Below are positions 25,461-34,464 of a stretch of 64,000 nucleotides of DNA, one piece after another. The translations under genes and the position numbers were made by a program. This DNA comes from S139-23 sp047639315 (GTDB lineage: Bacteria; Planctomycetota; GCA-002687715; DRQF01). The first letter of the stretch is position 1, and each line of letters begins with the position of its first letter. The DNA is taken from positions 5,828-69,827 of the forward strand of contig JBLINQ010000007.1 of NCBI GenBank assembly GCA_047639315.1, written 5' to 3'. The notes beneath the pieces were generated by a model. That model worked only from the letters and a program-made list of their open reading frames with translations, did no database searches and was not told the DNA's origin.

Positions 25461-25559
25461 TCAGCGTCGCTTCTCTTGATTCCTGGACTGAATCAGGCAC
25501 AAAGTCACGATGATGAAAGAAGCGCCCCAGAGGACGCCCATCCAGCTCCAAAACCCCAT
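25461..25559 (-). CDS. 32-residue single-span membrane protein (short ORF)
   Basis: A short open frame in a 560-base stretch otherwise without genes (25198-25757). It encodes MGFWSWMGVLWGASFIIVTL and then a polar, basic end (QSRNQEKRR), a classic small membrane protein with a Trp-rich N-terminus and positive-inside tail. AGGAAG lies 5 bases before the ATG. The combination of ribosome site, hydrophobic helix and basic tail is unlikely by chance, but no homologue is recognised. The remaining part of the gap (25198-25460) shows nothing convincing. Confidence 0.45.
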   Translation of the reverse strand: MGFWSWMGVLWGASFIIVTLCLIQSRNQEKRR

Positions 25560-25697
25560 TGATTCTTCCTAATAGAGGGGATTTTCCCCAGAAATCAAGC
25601 ATCCCGTAGCACTTGGCTCGGGTTCGGCGGCGATTCTACGCTAGATCAACATGAGTGGAAAAGAAAACAGCTCAATTCCACCACGGGGTTCTGGCGT

Positions 25698-25723
25698 GCT
25701 CTCTTTCGCTTTGGAAAGAGAGC
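25698..25723 (-). terminator. hairpin after the HEAT lipoprotein gene
   Basis: A 10-bp perfect stem (25698-25707 with 25714-25723), 6-base loop. It lies 35 bases past the lipoprotein stop but lacks a T run on either strand, so it may be a processing or stability hairpin rather than an intrinsic terminator. Confidence 0.35.
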
Positions 25724-25757
25724 TCAAATTCCTCAATACGAAACAGAATAGCGGGTG

Positions 25758-26396
25758 CTACTTATCTTTGGGACGGTACATGAGCTGCTTCTTTTGCTTG
25801 CTCCACCAGTCCTGCCATTTCCCAATCGAAGCTTGGCGCGTCTCCTGGTCAGCCGAGAACTGATAGCCGAAATCTTTGCCGATCTCCTGTTTCAAGATCT
25901 GGATCGCTTTGAATCGAAAGCGGCGATCCTTGTTGTCCAAGAAATCGACGAGAACCGGAACAGCCGTTGTATCGCCGTGATTGAGAAGACCAGCAGCCGC
26001 CTCGTAGCGGACCACATCTTCTTCATGATTCATGTGGGCCACGAGTGCCGCAGTCGATTCCTCTGTCCGGGTGAATCCGAGGACATAGAGGAGGTTTGCT
26101 TTAGTCCGCAGATCACCTTCAGGCAGATGAGCCGCGACAGCGGGGACTGCCATGTCCTTCTGAGCAATCAGCCATTGCAAATTTTGTAACAGGGATGGAC
26201 CGCGCTCAAAGCCGACCGCTTCCACAGCCGAATCGATCCGCTCTTTGTCAAAGTCAACGGCATCAGTTTCTTCCAATGAGGCTTCTGCAAAGTCTGCTGG
26301 GATGTCTTTTCCGTCCCGCTTGTACGATGTGGTACACGCACCCAAAAAGAATGGAGCCATCAAAACGACTAAAACCAGTGTCAAGCGAACATTCAT
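25758..26396 (-). CDS. HEAT-repeat lipoprotein
   Basis: A 212-residue protein with a lipoprotein signal peptide (LVLVVLMAPFFLGACTT; lipobox LGAC, Cys at residue 21), so it is expected in the periplasm attached to a membrane. The mature part carries about three HEAT-like helical repeats (DLRTKANLLYVLGF, EEDVVRYEAAAGLLNHGD, DRRFRFKAIQILKQEIG) and ends in a Trp-rich IGKWQDWWSKQKK, a tail also seen in the HEAT protein downstream. GGGGA is 7 bases before the ATG. Such repeats usually make a protein-binding scaffold; the partner is unknown. Confidence 0.8.
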   Translation of the reverse strand: MNVRLTLVLVVLMAPFFLGACTTSYKRDGKDIPADFAEASLEETDAVDFDKERIDSAVEAVGFERGPSLLQNLQWLIAQKDMAVPAVAAHLPEGDLRTKANLLYVLGFTRTEESTAALVAHMNHEEDVVRYEAAAGLLNHGDTTAVPVLVDFLDNKDRRFRFKAIQILKQEIGKDFGYQFSADQETRQASIGKWQDWWSKQKKQLMYRPKDK

Positions 26397-26507
26397 GAGC
26401 TATCCCCAAGTGAATAAATACATGTCATCAAAGGACATGGGACGATCATCCGTCACCCTTTAATCGACTCACTCAGAGCCAGCCTTGAGGACGCTTTGGG
26501 TGAAAAC

Positions 26508-28919
26508 TCACGATTTAGAAGAAATTCTCAGGATCATTTCGGCGGTGAGGAGCAAAAGAGCAAGAGCCAGAAGAGCCAAATGGGCTGTGGGCTTCTTGCT
26601 GGCAGTTTTGGCGATGCTGGTCAAAGCTGCCACGAGATCGGACGTGTTCCCAAGTCTTGGGCTTGGCCCGAGATCGGTGGGACGAAGACTGCGAAATGGC
26701 AAGCGAGCCAGAACGCTGTCTTTTTTGCTCAAGAGCTGAGCGGAGGTGGAGCGCGGCAGTTCCTTCATCGCGGCAGACCGAAAGCGTCCAGGACCGACCT
26801 GATCCAATTTCAGCACTTCGGACGAGCCAAAACGCAATTGGAGCCCGTCCACTACCCCACTCCACCCGCTTAGTTCGACGAAAGCAACGCCGTTTTCGAC
26901 CACGGCTTGCAAGGATCCAAATCGTTGCGATGTGGATGGAGCCAATGACTTCACAAAGCTTAAGAGGGTGCGATCTCCAGGGAAGAGTCCAGTATCCTGG
27001 GCAACTCCCAGTGCAACGGGCGCCGCGCCCACCAAACCAAGGCCACGCCTAATGGTCGCCAAGGCATGGGCACCTTCAGCTCCCTGAACATGCACCTGCG
27101 CCTGGGGATCAAGTCTCGTCCGCAGCACTTTCTTGAGCTTGATCTGGCCTGCGTTTTCGTGGCGATATTTGCCATCGATCACAGTCAACTTTTCATCAAC
27201 CGCTTGAAAAAACGGGCGCCGGAGCGCGGCAAAATCGTCGACCTCAACGAGAGCATTTTGTGATTGGACAAGTTGCATGAGCAAAGGCCGAAGCGTTGAC
27301 TCGCGGTCGAACCAAAAGAACCGAAAGTCGATCTGGCGCTGATCCATTGCCGACCGCCACTTCGCCACATTAGCAGGCGTCATGGACTCCGGATCGCGCC
27401 CATCCGACAAGAGGATTGCCAAGGATTCTTCGTCTTCTGCGACGGGTGTTTCCGCCAGTGCCTGCATGACCGGCGAGAGATGTGTACCTCCCGTGGGCCT
27501 CACACCCTGTAATTCTTCAGCCAACCTGGCTCGAGCATCCCCTTGGCCACGCTCGTAGGTCGACTTGGTGAAATCCGCACCAAAGAGCAGAAGAACGAGG
27601 CGATCTCCCTGCTTCATCCGATCAAAGGTGGCATTGACGACGGCTGCGGCACGTTGGAATCGGGCGTTTTTCTCCATGCTTCCAGATCGATCAATCGCAA
27701 TGATCAGAACCCGCTTCTTCGTACCTGGCCGGGCCTTCAACGGCGACAGCGAGTCCAACACCGTGTTGTCCCAGTGTCCTAAACCAAAAGAGCTCCGAGC
27801 ACCGACGAGCAACAAGCCCGTGCCAAGCTCGACGTTTTTCTGCAACGCTGGCCAGAAGGCCGAATCAACCATGCCACTCTTCATGCTCACATCATTCACG
27901 ATGACGACATCCGCAAGATTGAGGGCAGAAGGATCTTTGGTCAGGACAAGGTCTTGCAGGTCCGATGTCTTGATCGGTGTCGCTTCGGGCCCTTCAATAA
28001 TAAGGACGGTGGGCGGTCGCGATGACGCCTGAAGAGGCAGAACATCGTGGTTGTCTTCCGGCCTGGAATCATCGGCACCGAGCCCTATGAGAACAGCCGT
28101 CAATTGGGTCGAGTTGGCTACCAGCGGCCCTGTGCTTAATCTGAACCTCCGATTGACGATGCCGGCCTCAAGTGAAATCTTGACTGTTTGAGGTGCATCA
28201 TGCTCGGCCTCCACTTTGAGCTCGATAGTCTTGGCGACTCGAATACGGCCTTTGATCTCAACATCGAATTTGAGCGGTACTGACGGCCTAAAAACGGGAT
28301 TGGCTCCCAAGAACTCGACGCTCAGGTTTGAATCTGTGTCGGCCTCAAAAGGAACTTCCTCGCCGGAGAGAACTTTCATCCGGGCTTGATCATCTAAGAA
28401 AGCGTCGGCGCGAAAAGGCGCAAATCCACCATCACTACGCACCCGCACCTTTGCCGCCTCGGTCGACTTCACACGGCTGAGTCCGGTCTTCAGGGCCAGT
28501 AACATAGCGGAACGCAATCGAAATGATGGGCTTTCGGGTAGCACACCCGGTCGAAGCTGATCAGGATAATCGCGACTATTGCCGTCAAAGCAGACAACGG
28601 GGGTCGTCCCGGCCGCGACCACAATCAGACGATCCGAATTTTCGATTGGCAGGTGGTGTTTCGCCAGAAGATCGGCAGCAGATGGTCCCATGCTTTCGGA
28701 CACATCGACAAGGATGAGCTGGGCGACTTGCTTATCCTGGTCAAATATTCCGGGCGGCGCCCATGGCGAAATCGCCCAAGCAATCAGTAAAGCCGCCCAG
28801 GCAAGTAACACCCACGGCCTTCCCAAGAAGGATCGACGTAGACGTTGAAAAACCAGGAATGCAGAAATCAGAACGCAGCTTAGAAAGACGGCCGGAATCA
28901 ACTCACCGACTCTTCGCAC
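26508..28919 (-). CDS. BatA-like membrane protein with von Willebrand A domain
   Basis: An 803-residue membrane protein. Two N-terminal membrane helices (about 8-25 and 36-53) are followed by a first, degenerate VWA-like start (LILVDVSESMGPS), a beta-sandwich region (about 190-300), and a complete VWA domain from about 405 with a full metal site: IAIDRSGSM (DxSxS), TGGTHLSP (Thr) and LLSDGRDPE (Asp). A last membrane helix lies at the C-terminus. This layout is common near aerotolerance/BatA or MoxR clusters, but none is next to it here. The start overlaps the end of mnmA; GTG 28919 is used, though a TTG overlapping the mnmA stop (28901) is equally possible. Confidence 0.8.
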   Translation of the reverse strand: MRRVGELIPAVFLSCVLISAFLVFQRLRRSFLGRPWVLLAWAALLIAWAISPWAPPGIFDQDKQVAQLILVDVSESMGPSAADLLAKHHLPIENSDRLIVVAAGTTPVVCFDGNSRDYPDQLRPGVLPESPSFRLRSAMLLALKTGLSRVKSTEAAKVRVRSDGGFAPFRADAFLDDQARMKVLSGEEVPFEADTDSNLSVEFLGANPVFRPSVPLKFDVEIKGRIRVAKTIELKVEAEHDAPQTVKISLEAGIVNRRFRLSTGPLVANSTQLTAVLIGLGADDSRPEDNHDVLPLQASSRPPTVLIIEGPEATPIKTSDLQDLVLTKDPSALNLADVVIVNDVSMKSGMVDSAFWPALQKNVELGTGLLLVGARSSFGLGHWDNTVLDSLSPLKARPGTKKRVLIIAIDRSGSMEKNARFQRAAAVVNATFDRMKQGDRLVLLLFGADFTKSTYERGQGDARARLAEELQGVRPTGGTHLSPVMQALAETPVAEDEESLAILLSDGRDPESMTPANVAKWRSAMDQRQIDFRFFWFDRESTLRPLLMQLVQSQNALVEVDDFAALRRPFFQAVDEKLTVIDGKYRHENAGQIKLKKVLRTRLDPQAQVHVQGAEGAHALATIRRGLGLVGAAPVALGVAQDTGLFPGDRTLLSFVKSLAPSTSQRFGSLQAVVENGVAFVELSGWSGVVDGLQLRFGSSEVLKLDQVGPGRFRSAAMKELPRSTSAQLLSKKDSVLARLPFRSLRPTDLGPSPRLGNTSDLVAALTSIAKTASKKPTAHLALLALALLLLTAEMILRISSKS

Positions 28920-30010
28920 TTGGTCACGCGATCAATGAAACCACCGCAAATGACTCGGTCGTTGCGATAGAAGACAACTCCCTGTCCAGTCGTGACGGCT
29001 CTCAGCGTCTCAGCAAAGCTAATTCGAACCACCCCGCCATCAAGGACCTCGAGAGTCGCTGGTTCTGGTTCGTGGGAATAGCGGACCTTGACTTCCCCAG
29101 CTAACTTCTCTCCTGGCGCCAAAGGAGCCAACTCCTGCCAGGTTGCCTCATCAAATTCGAGTGCGCTGGATTGTAGGTCATCGGCACCGCCCACGATCAC
29201 GGCGTTGTCTTCAGGGCGAATGTCCACCACGTAACGCGGAACGGTAAAGCCGCCACCTAAGCCCTTCCGTTGGCCGATGGTATAAAGCTGGTGTCCTTCA
29301 TGCTGCCCGACCTCGACGCCGGACTGATCAAGAAGCGGGCCCGGATTGATGGATGCGGGATCTTTTCGTTTGAGAAATCCGCCATAATCGTTGTCAGGAA
29401 CAAAACAGATTTCTTGGCTATCTGGCTTGTCGAATACCGCGAGGCCGATGTCCTCCGCTCGCTGCCGTACTTCGGCCTTGGTCAAAGAACCAAGCGGCAA
29501 GAGAGTTCGAGACAATTGTTTCTGTGACAACGGAAACAAGACATAAGACTGATCCTTGTCTCGGTCAACTGCTCGAACCACGGAATACCGATCGCCAACT
29601 TGTTTGACACCGGCATAGTGCCCGGTCGCCACATGGGTGGCCCCAATTTCGTCGGCGTAGTCCAATAACTTGCCGAACTTCAACCAGCGGTTGCATTGGA
29701 TGCAAGGGTTCGGCGTTCGGCCAGCATTATATTCGGCAGCGAAGTAGTTGATGATCTGTTTGAAGTCGGACGTGAAATTGATGGCGTAGAACGGAACGCC
29801 CAATTTGGCTGCAACTTTACGAGCGTCCATTGAGTCTTCGAGGGAACAGCAGCCCTGTTTACCACGCTTTGCCGCCTCACTGACTTCCACACCATGACGC
29901 ATGAAGAGTCCGACAACATCGTATCCTTGCTCGCAAAGCATGGCTGCTGCCACGCTGGAGTCAACGCCGCCACTCATGGCCATTACTATTCTACCGCGCT
30001 CATTTGCCAT
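28898..30010 (-). CDS. mnmA: tRNA-specific 2-thiouridylase MnmA
   Basis: Enzyme of 370 residues that thiolates U34 of tRNAs for Lys, Glu and Gln. The PP-loop MAMSGGVDSSVAAAM is at the N-terminus, the nucleophilic Cys in NPCIQCNRWLKFG and the second Cys in SQEICFVPD, with the tRNA-binding VATGHYAGV and the IGQRKGLGGG motif. The last 22 bases overlap the VWA gene downstream, so the two are probably co-transcribed. It is divergent from yajC. Confidence 0.96.
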   Translation of the reverse strand: MANERGRIVMAMSGGVDSSVAAAMLCEQGYDVVGLFMRHGVEVSEAAKRGKQGCCSLEDSMDARKVAAKLGVPFYAINFTSDFKQIINYFAAEYNAGRTPNPCIQCNRWLKFGKLLDYADEIGATHVATGHYAGVKQVGDRYSVVRAVDRDKDQSYVLFPLSQKQLSRTLLPLGSLTKAEVRQRAEDIGLAVFDKPDSQEICFVPDNDYGGFLKRKDPASINPGPLLDQSGVEVGQHEGHQLYTIGQRKGLGGGFTVPRYVVDIRPEDNAVIVGGADDLQSSALEFDEATWQELAPLAPGEKLAGEVKVRYSHEPEPATLEVLDGGVVRISFAETLRAVTTGQGVVFYRNDRVICGGFIDRVTKCEESVS

Positions 30011-30095
30011 GGGATCGTCTCTTTGGGCTCCAAAAGTGCATGAGCTTCATAGTAGGAAAGCCCTCCGCGAACCGCAATTCCGGGAATTCACATCC

Positions 30096-30124
30096 TTGAG
30101 GGTGATCGTGTGCAGTTCTATAAT
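30096..30124 (+). promoter_or_regulatory. sigma-70-type promoter of yajC
   Basis: TTGAGG (30096-30101), a 17-base spacer and TATAAT (30119-30124) give near-ideal housekeeping promoter spacing, about 140 bases before the yajC start in the mnmA-yajC divergent region. Confidence 0.6.
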
Positions 30125-30264
30125 TCTCTCCCGGGTCACGGGATGCAGCTTAATTCACGCAAGCCCTTGTAGGAAAGCGAGATAGAGTCATCTTGGCCGA
30201 TTTGGGAAGTCACTATTTCGACCTTATCCTGCAAGACTGGCCTCGAGTCAGTGGAAGTCTGACC

Positions 30265-30549
30265 ATGAATATCTTCTTTGCTGCCGGCGGCTTTGATCCA
30301 ATGCCGATCATCCTCATCATGGGTGTTTTCCTTTTCGTTGTGATTCTTCCAGCACGCAAGGAAAAGAAGAAGAAGGCCGCGCTCATGGAGAATTTGACCA
30401 AGGGCGACCGTCTTCTCTTCACTTCTGGCTTGATCGGTAAACTCGTCGAAAACAAGAATGAGTCCCTCATTGTCGACAGCCACGGCTCAAGATTTGAGAT
30501 TTTGACCAGCACAGTCGTCAAAATAATCGACCTTAAGAAGGACGACTAA
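30265..30549 (+). CDS. yajC: preprotein translocase subunit YajC
   Basis: Small membrane protein (94 residues) of the SecDF-YajC accessory complex. It has one hydrophobic helix (MPIILIMGVFLFVVILPARK), a basic cytoplasmic loop (KEKKKKAALMENLTKGDRLLF) and the conserved SGLIGKLVENKNESLIV...GSRFEILTSTVVKII domain. The start is ATG 30265, 8 bases after GGAAG; a longer reading from TTG 30193 adds a non-conserved, polar stretch before the helix. secD and secF are not in the window. Confidence 0.9.
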   Translation: MNIFFAAGGFDPMPIILIMGVFLFVVILPARKEKKKKAALMENLTKGDRLLFTSGLIGKLVENKNESLIVDSHGSRFEILTSTVVKIIDLKKDD

Positions 30550-30587
30550 CACGCATTCTCTTCCGATTTCCAAAAGGAAATCGGATC

Positions 30588-30953
30588 ATGCCGTCATACT
30601 CTTGGTTCATCGGACGAAAAGCCGAAAGACTGGCCAAGCGCTTCCTTGAGCGCCAAGGCTATCTCATAGTTGAACGAAACGTCCACTTAGGCCAAGACGA
30701 AATTGACCTCGTCTCGGTTCACCAGAATGTGGTCGTTTTCGTCGAGGTGAGGTTTCGGGCTGAAGGCCTCGAAGCAGCAGAATTATCGGTCCGTGGGGCC
30801 AAGAGCCAACGCTTGAGGCGAGCCGTAGCCGCATATCGCAGCCAGGAAAATCTGTGGGCCGTGCCCTGTCGCATCGACGTCGTCGCAGTTGCGCGCACTG
30901 ACACCACTTGGCGTCTGTCTCACATCAAGGACGCCTATAGCTGTGGGTCATGA
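30588..30953 (+). CDS. YraN/UPF0102-family endonuclease-like protein
   Basis: A 121-residue protein of a widespread family with a restriction-endonuclease-like fold and no agreed function. The core is intact: GRKAERLAKRFLERQGYLIVERN, then GQDEIDLVSVHQNVVVFVEVRFR, whose Glu/Asp-Glu-x-Lys-like acidic positions (here E, D, E, with Arg in place of Lys) form the putative metal site, and late VAVARTDTTWRLSHIKDAY. It follows yajC by 38 bases. Its last 19 bases overlap, tail to tail, with the glycosyltransferase gene on the other strand. Confidence 0.85.
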   Translation: MPSYSWFIGRKAERLAKRFLERQGYLIVERNVHLGQDEIDLVSVHQNVVVFVEVRFRAEGLEAAELSVRGAKSQRLRRAVAAYRSQENLWAVPCRIDVVAVARTDTTWRLSHIKDAYSCGS

Positions 30954-33946
30954 GGATCCGTGTCCTCGCCTCCGGGCCCTGGTTCAGATTCGGCATCAGT
31001 TTCTGGTTCTGACATCTCAGAATGGGCTTGCGCCAATGCCTGACGGAGCGTCCGCACTTCGCTATGAACTTCCTCGACAAGTTCGTGATTCACTTGTTGG
31101 ATCGTCCCTATATCACCCAACCCCGGCACGTGGTCTTCCACTTGGATACTTTCGTCGAGGGCCAACGGCTTGAAGAGCATATCCTCGACAAAGATGGCGG
31201 TAATGCCTCGGCGCATTTCGTCGATGAGCTCACCAAGAAGTTCGACCAATTTTGATTGTCGTGCGAGACCGTCGCGCAACGAGCCCAATTCCTGGCTATC
31301 AGTACTGAGACGCTCCTCGTAGGCGGCAACCTGAGATGAGAAAGCTTCTTCACGTGTCAATCGGGCGCCTTCAGACTCGCGCCCGATTTCCTCGGCACTC
31401 TCCTCGCGTTTCTGAATTTCGGCCTGGAAGTGGGCATAGTTTTCGGTCATCCCCTTCATGAGTTCAGAATTCACTTCGACAATCTCGGACAGTTCACCCA
31501 ACCCAGGGACTGAGAATTCGGCGTCGGGCAAGGCGGGTGAAAGACGTTCGAATTGTCTTTTCGAATCAAAGAGACGAGCCACAAGGGAGCGAAAACTCAG
31601 CACTTCATGAGCCAGGAAACTGATCACATCAGCCGTGTTCGCTTCAGACGCTTTGAGATCTTTGAGGTGAGTCACATGGTCACGAATCAAGTCGTGGTTA
31701 TCGGAAACAAGCTGCCCTAAGTCTCCGAATCCGGGAATGTCGACTTTAACTTTGGGATCTTTCTCTTCGATGAGCGGCGTTTCTGGGTCGGCATCATGGA
31801 TCAACGTCATTGATGTCTGGAAGAGACCGATCTCCTTGGCCAATGCTTCAATGGCGTCGGCTTTCTCTGCGAGGCTGCCCAACAGAGTCTTGCAGTATTT
31901 CTCATGCTCCATGTTTGCGGCTTCGAGGGCCGCCTCATGCGTTCGCCCAAGCTCTTCTTGGGCCTTCTCATGATCAGCGAGTTGATCCAAGAAACTCTGA
32001 GACGCCGCGCTATGAGTGGCCATCGCCTGGCTATTATCCCGAATGAGATCGTCAACCCTTCCGATACCTGGCAAATCCACCGCACTGGTAGGAATCCGCG
32101 GCAACGTTCTTTCGAATTCTGCGGCATCAGCAACGCCCAACGTCAAAAGATGACGGAAAGCAATGACCTCCTCACTGAGGAGAGTAAGGACTTTATCCAA
32201 GGACGCTCTCGACATAGCACGTAGGGCGACACCATAGTCGTCTAAGATCTCTTGATTGTTGGCAACCATCTCACTTATGGTTCCCATGCCGGGAATGTGA
32301 TCTTTGACATCGTCGACCACGGGTGCCTCAGTCCGAATCATAGGCCTCGCATGGTTCACCGCGATGAGGGCCGCGCGCATGGCCTCTAACTCAGCCGCAA
32401 GATTATTGACCATCTCACGATGAGTCTCTTCGCGCCCCTTTATGTCCTTGAGCTGATTCTCAAGCTCTGTCAAAGCAGATGTTTTCTCGGCCAATGATGT
32501 GCCCCATTCATCTTTCTCCGACATCAATTGACGCATCTCGCGTTCAAAATGGTCGCCCCGACCACTCTCTCTTTTGATGTGCCCGAGGTACCCAAACATC
32601 ATGACTTCCTGACGGCGATTCCAAGCCGTCTGAAACTCCAAGCGCCGCCATGGCAATCCTGGGTTACTCCTCAGGTCCACACGATCGACCTTGCTCAGAA
32701 CGTCTTGGTAGATAAATTGGATTTCGCGCCCATGCCAGCCCATGGAGGTCACTTCAGGAATGGCTTGGCGCCAGGTATCAATCAATTCAGGCTTCTTCAG
32801 AATGATCTTCAGGACTCGCGAGAGATCCTTGGAGTTTTCTGGCAAGAACGTCGTTCCCGCCGAGCCGATTCTCTCTTCCAGCGCACCGCGCTTCGGAACG
32901 ATTGCTGGCAGATTGAGATCAAAAGCCTCATCCAAGACGAATGAAAAGGACTCGCTGCACAGCGATGGGATAACTGCGAGGTCCAAATCGACCTTCCGCA
33001 AGTCTTCTGGGACAAAAGCGCCGTGCCAATGGACCTGAACACCGTCGGCAGCCGCCATCAGCCTCTGCTTATATTGGGGCTCGGTCACTTCACCCCAAAC
33101 GTGGAATTCGAATCGGCCCTTGTCGCGGAGCGATTGTAGGGCTTCTAGGACAAGGTGCGCCCCCTTCATGTGAAACAAGTGAGCCCACATCCCGAGTCGG
33201 ATGGGATGTTTCTCTGCGAAGATGCGGCTGCGTCTGCCGATGATTCGTCTTGTCGGCGGGCGGGTTGGCCGATCTTCCTGCAATTCAAGAATCGTTCCGT
33301 GAGGGATGACCTGCACTTTCTCACGCGGCAGATCAACGACATTGGAGATCACTTCTCCATGGGCCTTCGAAGGAACAATGATGCGGTGGGCCAGAGCCAT
33401 CTCATTAGCGAAATCTGCTTTGAATAGTTCGACCGCTGAGGCAGTTTCTGCTTCTTCCATCCACGGAAAACGTGGAACACAGCTGGCGCAACCTTCACCG
33501 GAAAGCGGGCTGGTACAGAAACTCTCGTCCCGAATGCGAAAAATTCGCGGACAAGTCGTCCACAGATCATGCAGGGTACACACAGCCGGGATGCTCATGC
33601 GATGGCACGTCTCAATCAGAGACCTTGAAAGCCGATACCAATGTTGGACGTGTACGATATCTGGTTTTATTTCGGCGATGGACTCGGCGAAAAGACGGGC
33701 GGCCTCGGGCGAGAAAGAACGAGTCCAATGTTCGAGGTAACTCCCGGACAGGACGATCTTCTTCACCGGAAATTCGTCGAACCAATAATCCTCAATGTGT
33801 GATTCAGAGGCATTATCAGTCGTACCCGTGATGATATGAACTTCGTGGCCAAGTCGCCTCAATTCACGGCACAAGCCGAGCAAGTAGAGCTCGGTGCCGC
33901 CACGAAACTGAGGTAGAAAACCATGGATAACCTGAACGACGCGCAT
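30935..33946 (-). CDS. GT4 glycosyltransferase with long repetitive coiled-coil C-terminus
   Basis: A 1003-residue protein. Residues about 1-420 are a GT-B glycosyltransferase of family 4: MRVVQVIHGFLPQFRGGTELY (the donor-side Gly-Gly), HVQHWYRLSR, VPSKAHGEVI, and the acceptor EX7E motif ESFSFVLDE. The remainder (about 450-1003) is long helices with coiled-coil charge pattern and an internal repeat: five short PG(M/I/F/L)G blocks, the first at about residue 550, alternating with a longer EV(I/L)xFRxL...FER unit. ATG 33946 is used; the TTG upstream is less likely. The tail may anchor the enzyme in a complex or act as a length ruler for a polysaccharide chain. Confidence 0.8.
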   Translation of the reverse strand: MRVVQVIHGFLPQFRGGTELYLLGLCRELRRLGHEVHIITGTTDNASESHIEDYWFDEFPVKKIVLSGSYLEHWTRSFSPEAARLFAESIAEIKPDIVHVQHWYRLSRSLIETCHRMSIPAVCTLHDLWTTCPRIFRIRDESFCTSPLSGEGCASCVPRFPWMEEAETASAVELFKADFANEMALAHRIIVPSKAHGEVISNVVDLPREKVQVIPHGTILELQEDRPTRPPTRRIIGRRSRIFAEKHPIRLGMWAHLFHMKGAHLVLEALQSLRDKGRFEFHVWGEVTEPQYKQRLMAAADGVQVHWHGAFVPEDLRKVDLDLAVIPSLCSESFSFVLDEAFDLNLPAIVPKRGALEERIGSAGTTFLPENSKDLSRVLKIILKKPELIDTWRQAIPEVTSMGWHGREIQFIYQDVLSKVDRVDLRSNPGLPWRRLEFQTAWNRRQEVMMFGYLGHIKRESGRGDHFEREMRQLMSEKDEWGTSLAEKTSALTELENQLKDIKGREETHREMVNNLAAELEAMRAALIAVNHARPMIRTEAPVVDDVKDHIPGMGTISEMVANNQEILDDYGVALRAMSRASLDKVLTLLSEEVIAFRHLLTLGVADAAEFERTLPRIPTSAVDLPGIGRVDDLIRDNSQAMATHSAASQSFLDQLADHEKAQEELGRTHEAALEAANMEHEKYCKTLLGSLAEKADAIEALAKEIGLFQTSMTLIHDADPETPLIEEKDPKVKVDIPGFGDLGQLVSDNHDLIRDHVTHLKDLKASEANTADVISFLAHEVLSFRSLVARLFDSKRQFERLSPALPDAEFSVPGLGELSEIVEVNSELMKGMTENYAHFQAEIQKREESAEEIGRESEGARLTREEAFSSQVAAYEERLSTDSQELGSLRDGLARQSKLVELLGELIDEMRRGITAIFVEDMLFKPLALDESIQVEDHVPGLGDIGTIQQVNHELVEEVHSEVRTLRQALAQAHSEMSEPETDAESEPGPGGEDTDPHDPQL

Positions 33947-34464
33947 CGGTAATTCCAAACAACATCAAAAAGTGCGAAACACGAGCCACTAGGGTCTCAC
34001 CTGAAGCCGACTACCCCAAGGCGAAATCCCTCTGGTTTCATCGGCAAAAGCCCTGATCCAGCTGGACCGCAAGGACCGCAGATCAACTGCAAATTCATCT
34101 AAGTTCATCTTGGCGTCAACTCGAAACATCAAACCATGTGGTTCGTGAAGCTCAGTCGCCACCGCCTGAAATGGGCCGAATTGACAAGATTTGTGAGTCG
34201 CAGTCACTCGAATCCGGCAAATACTGGGTAGATCCTACCTTTCTGCTGATCTTGTGTAGCCAATATTGTGTGTTCGAGGAAAAATCTGCCCGATTCGACA
34301 TGTATGGAACAAGGCCCAGACCGCCATTTCCCAGCCTTTTCGCCCAGATGGTTCCTTCCTCAAGTCCCCTAATCTCAAGGCATAATCCATTTGAGCAGCG
34401 AATCCTTGCCGACCGCGTCGAGTTTGTTCACCATCCAAGCTCCAGGAATCTTTGAGAAGACCCA
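33947..34464. other. gene-free divergent region
   Basis: About 520 bases between the glycosyltransferase and the sulfatase-like gene, which are divergent, so both promoters should lie here. Weak open frames on both strands lack ribosome sites and family resemblance. No clear hairpin, repeat or RNA motif was seen. Confidence 0.5.

Noticed and set aside
33989..34207. 72-residue minus-strand ORF
   Set aside because: GTG start without a ribosome site; could be a decayed fragment but evidence is too thin.
34138..34455. 105-residue plus-strand ORF in the glycosyltransferase-sulfatase gap
   Set aside because: No ribosome site, odd composition and no recognisable domain; probably chance.
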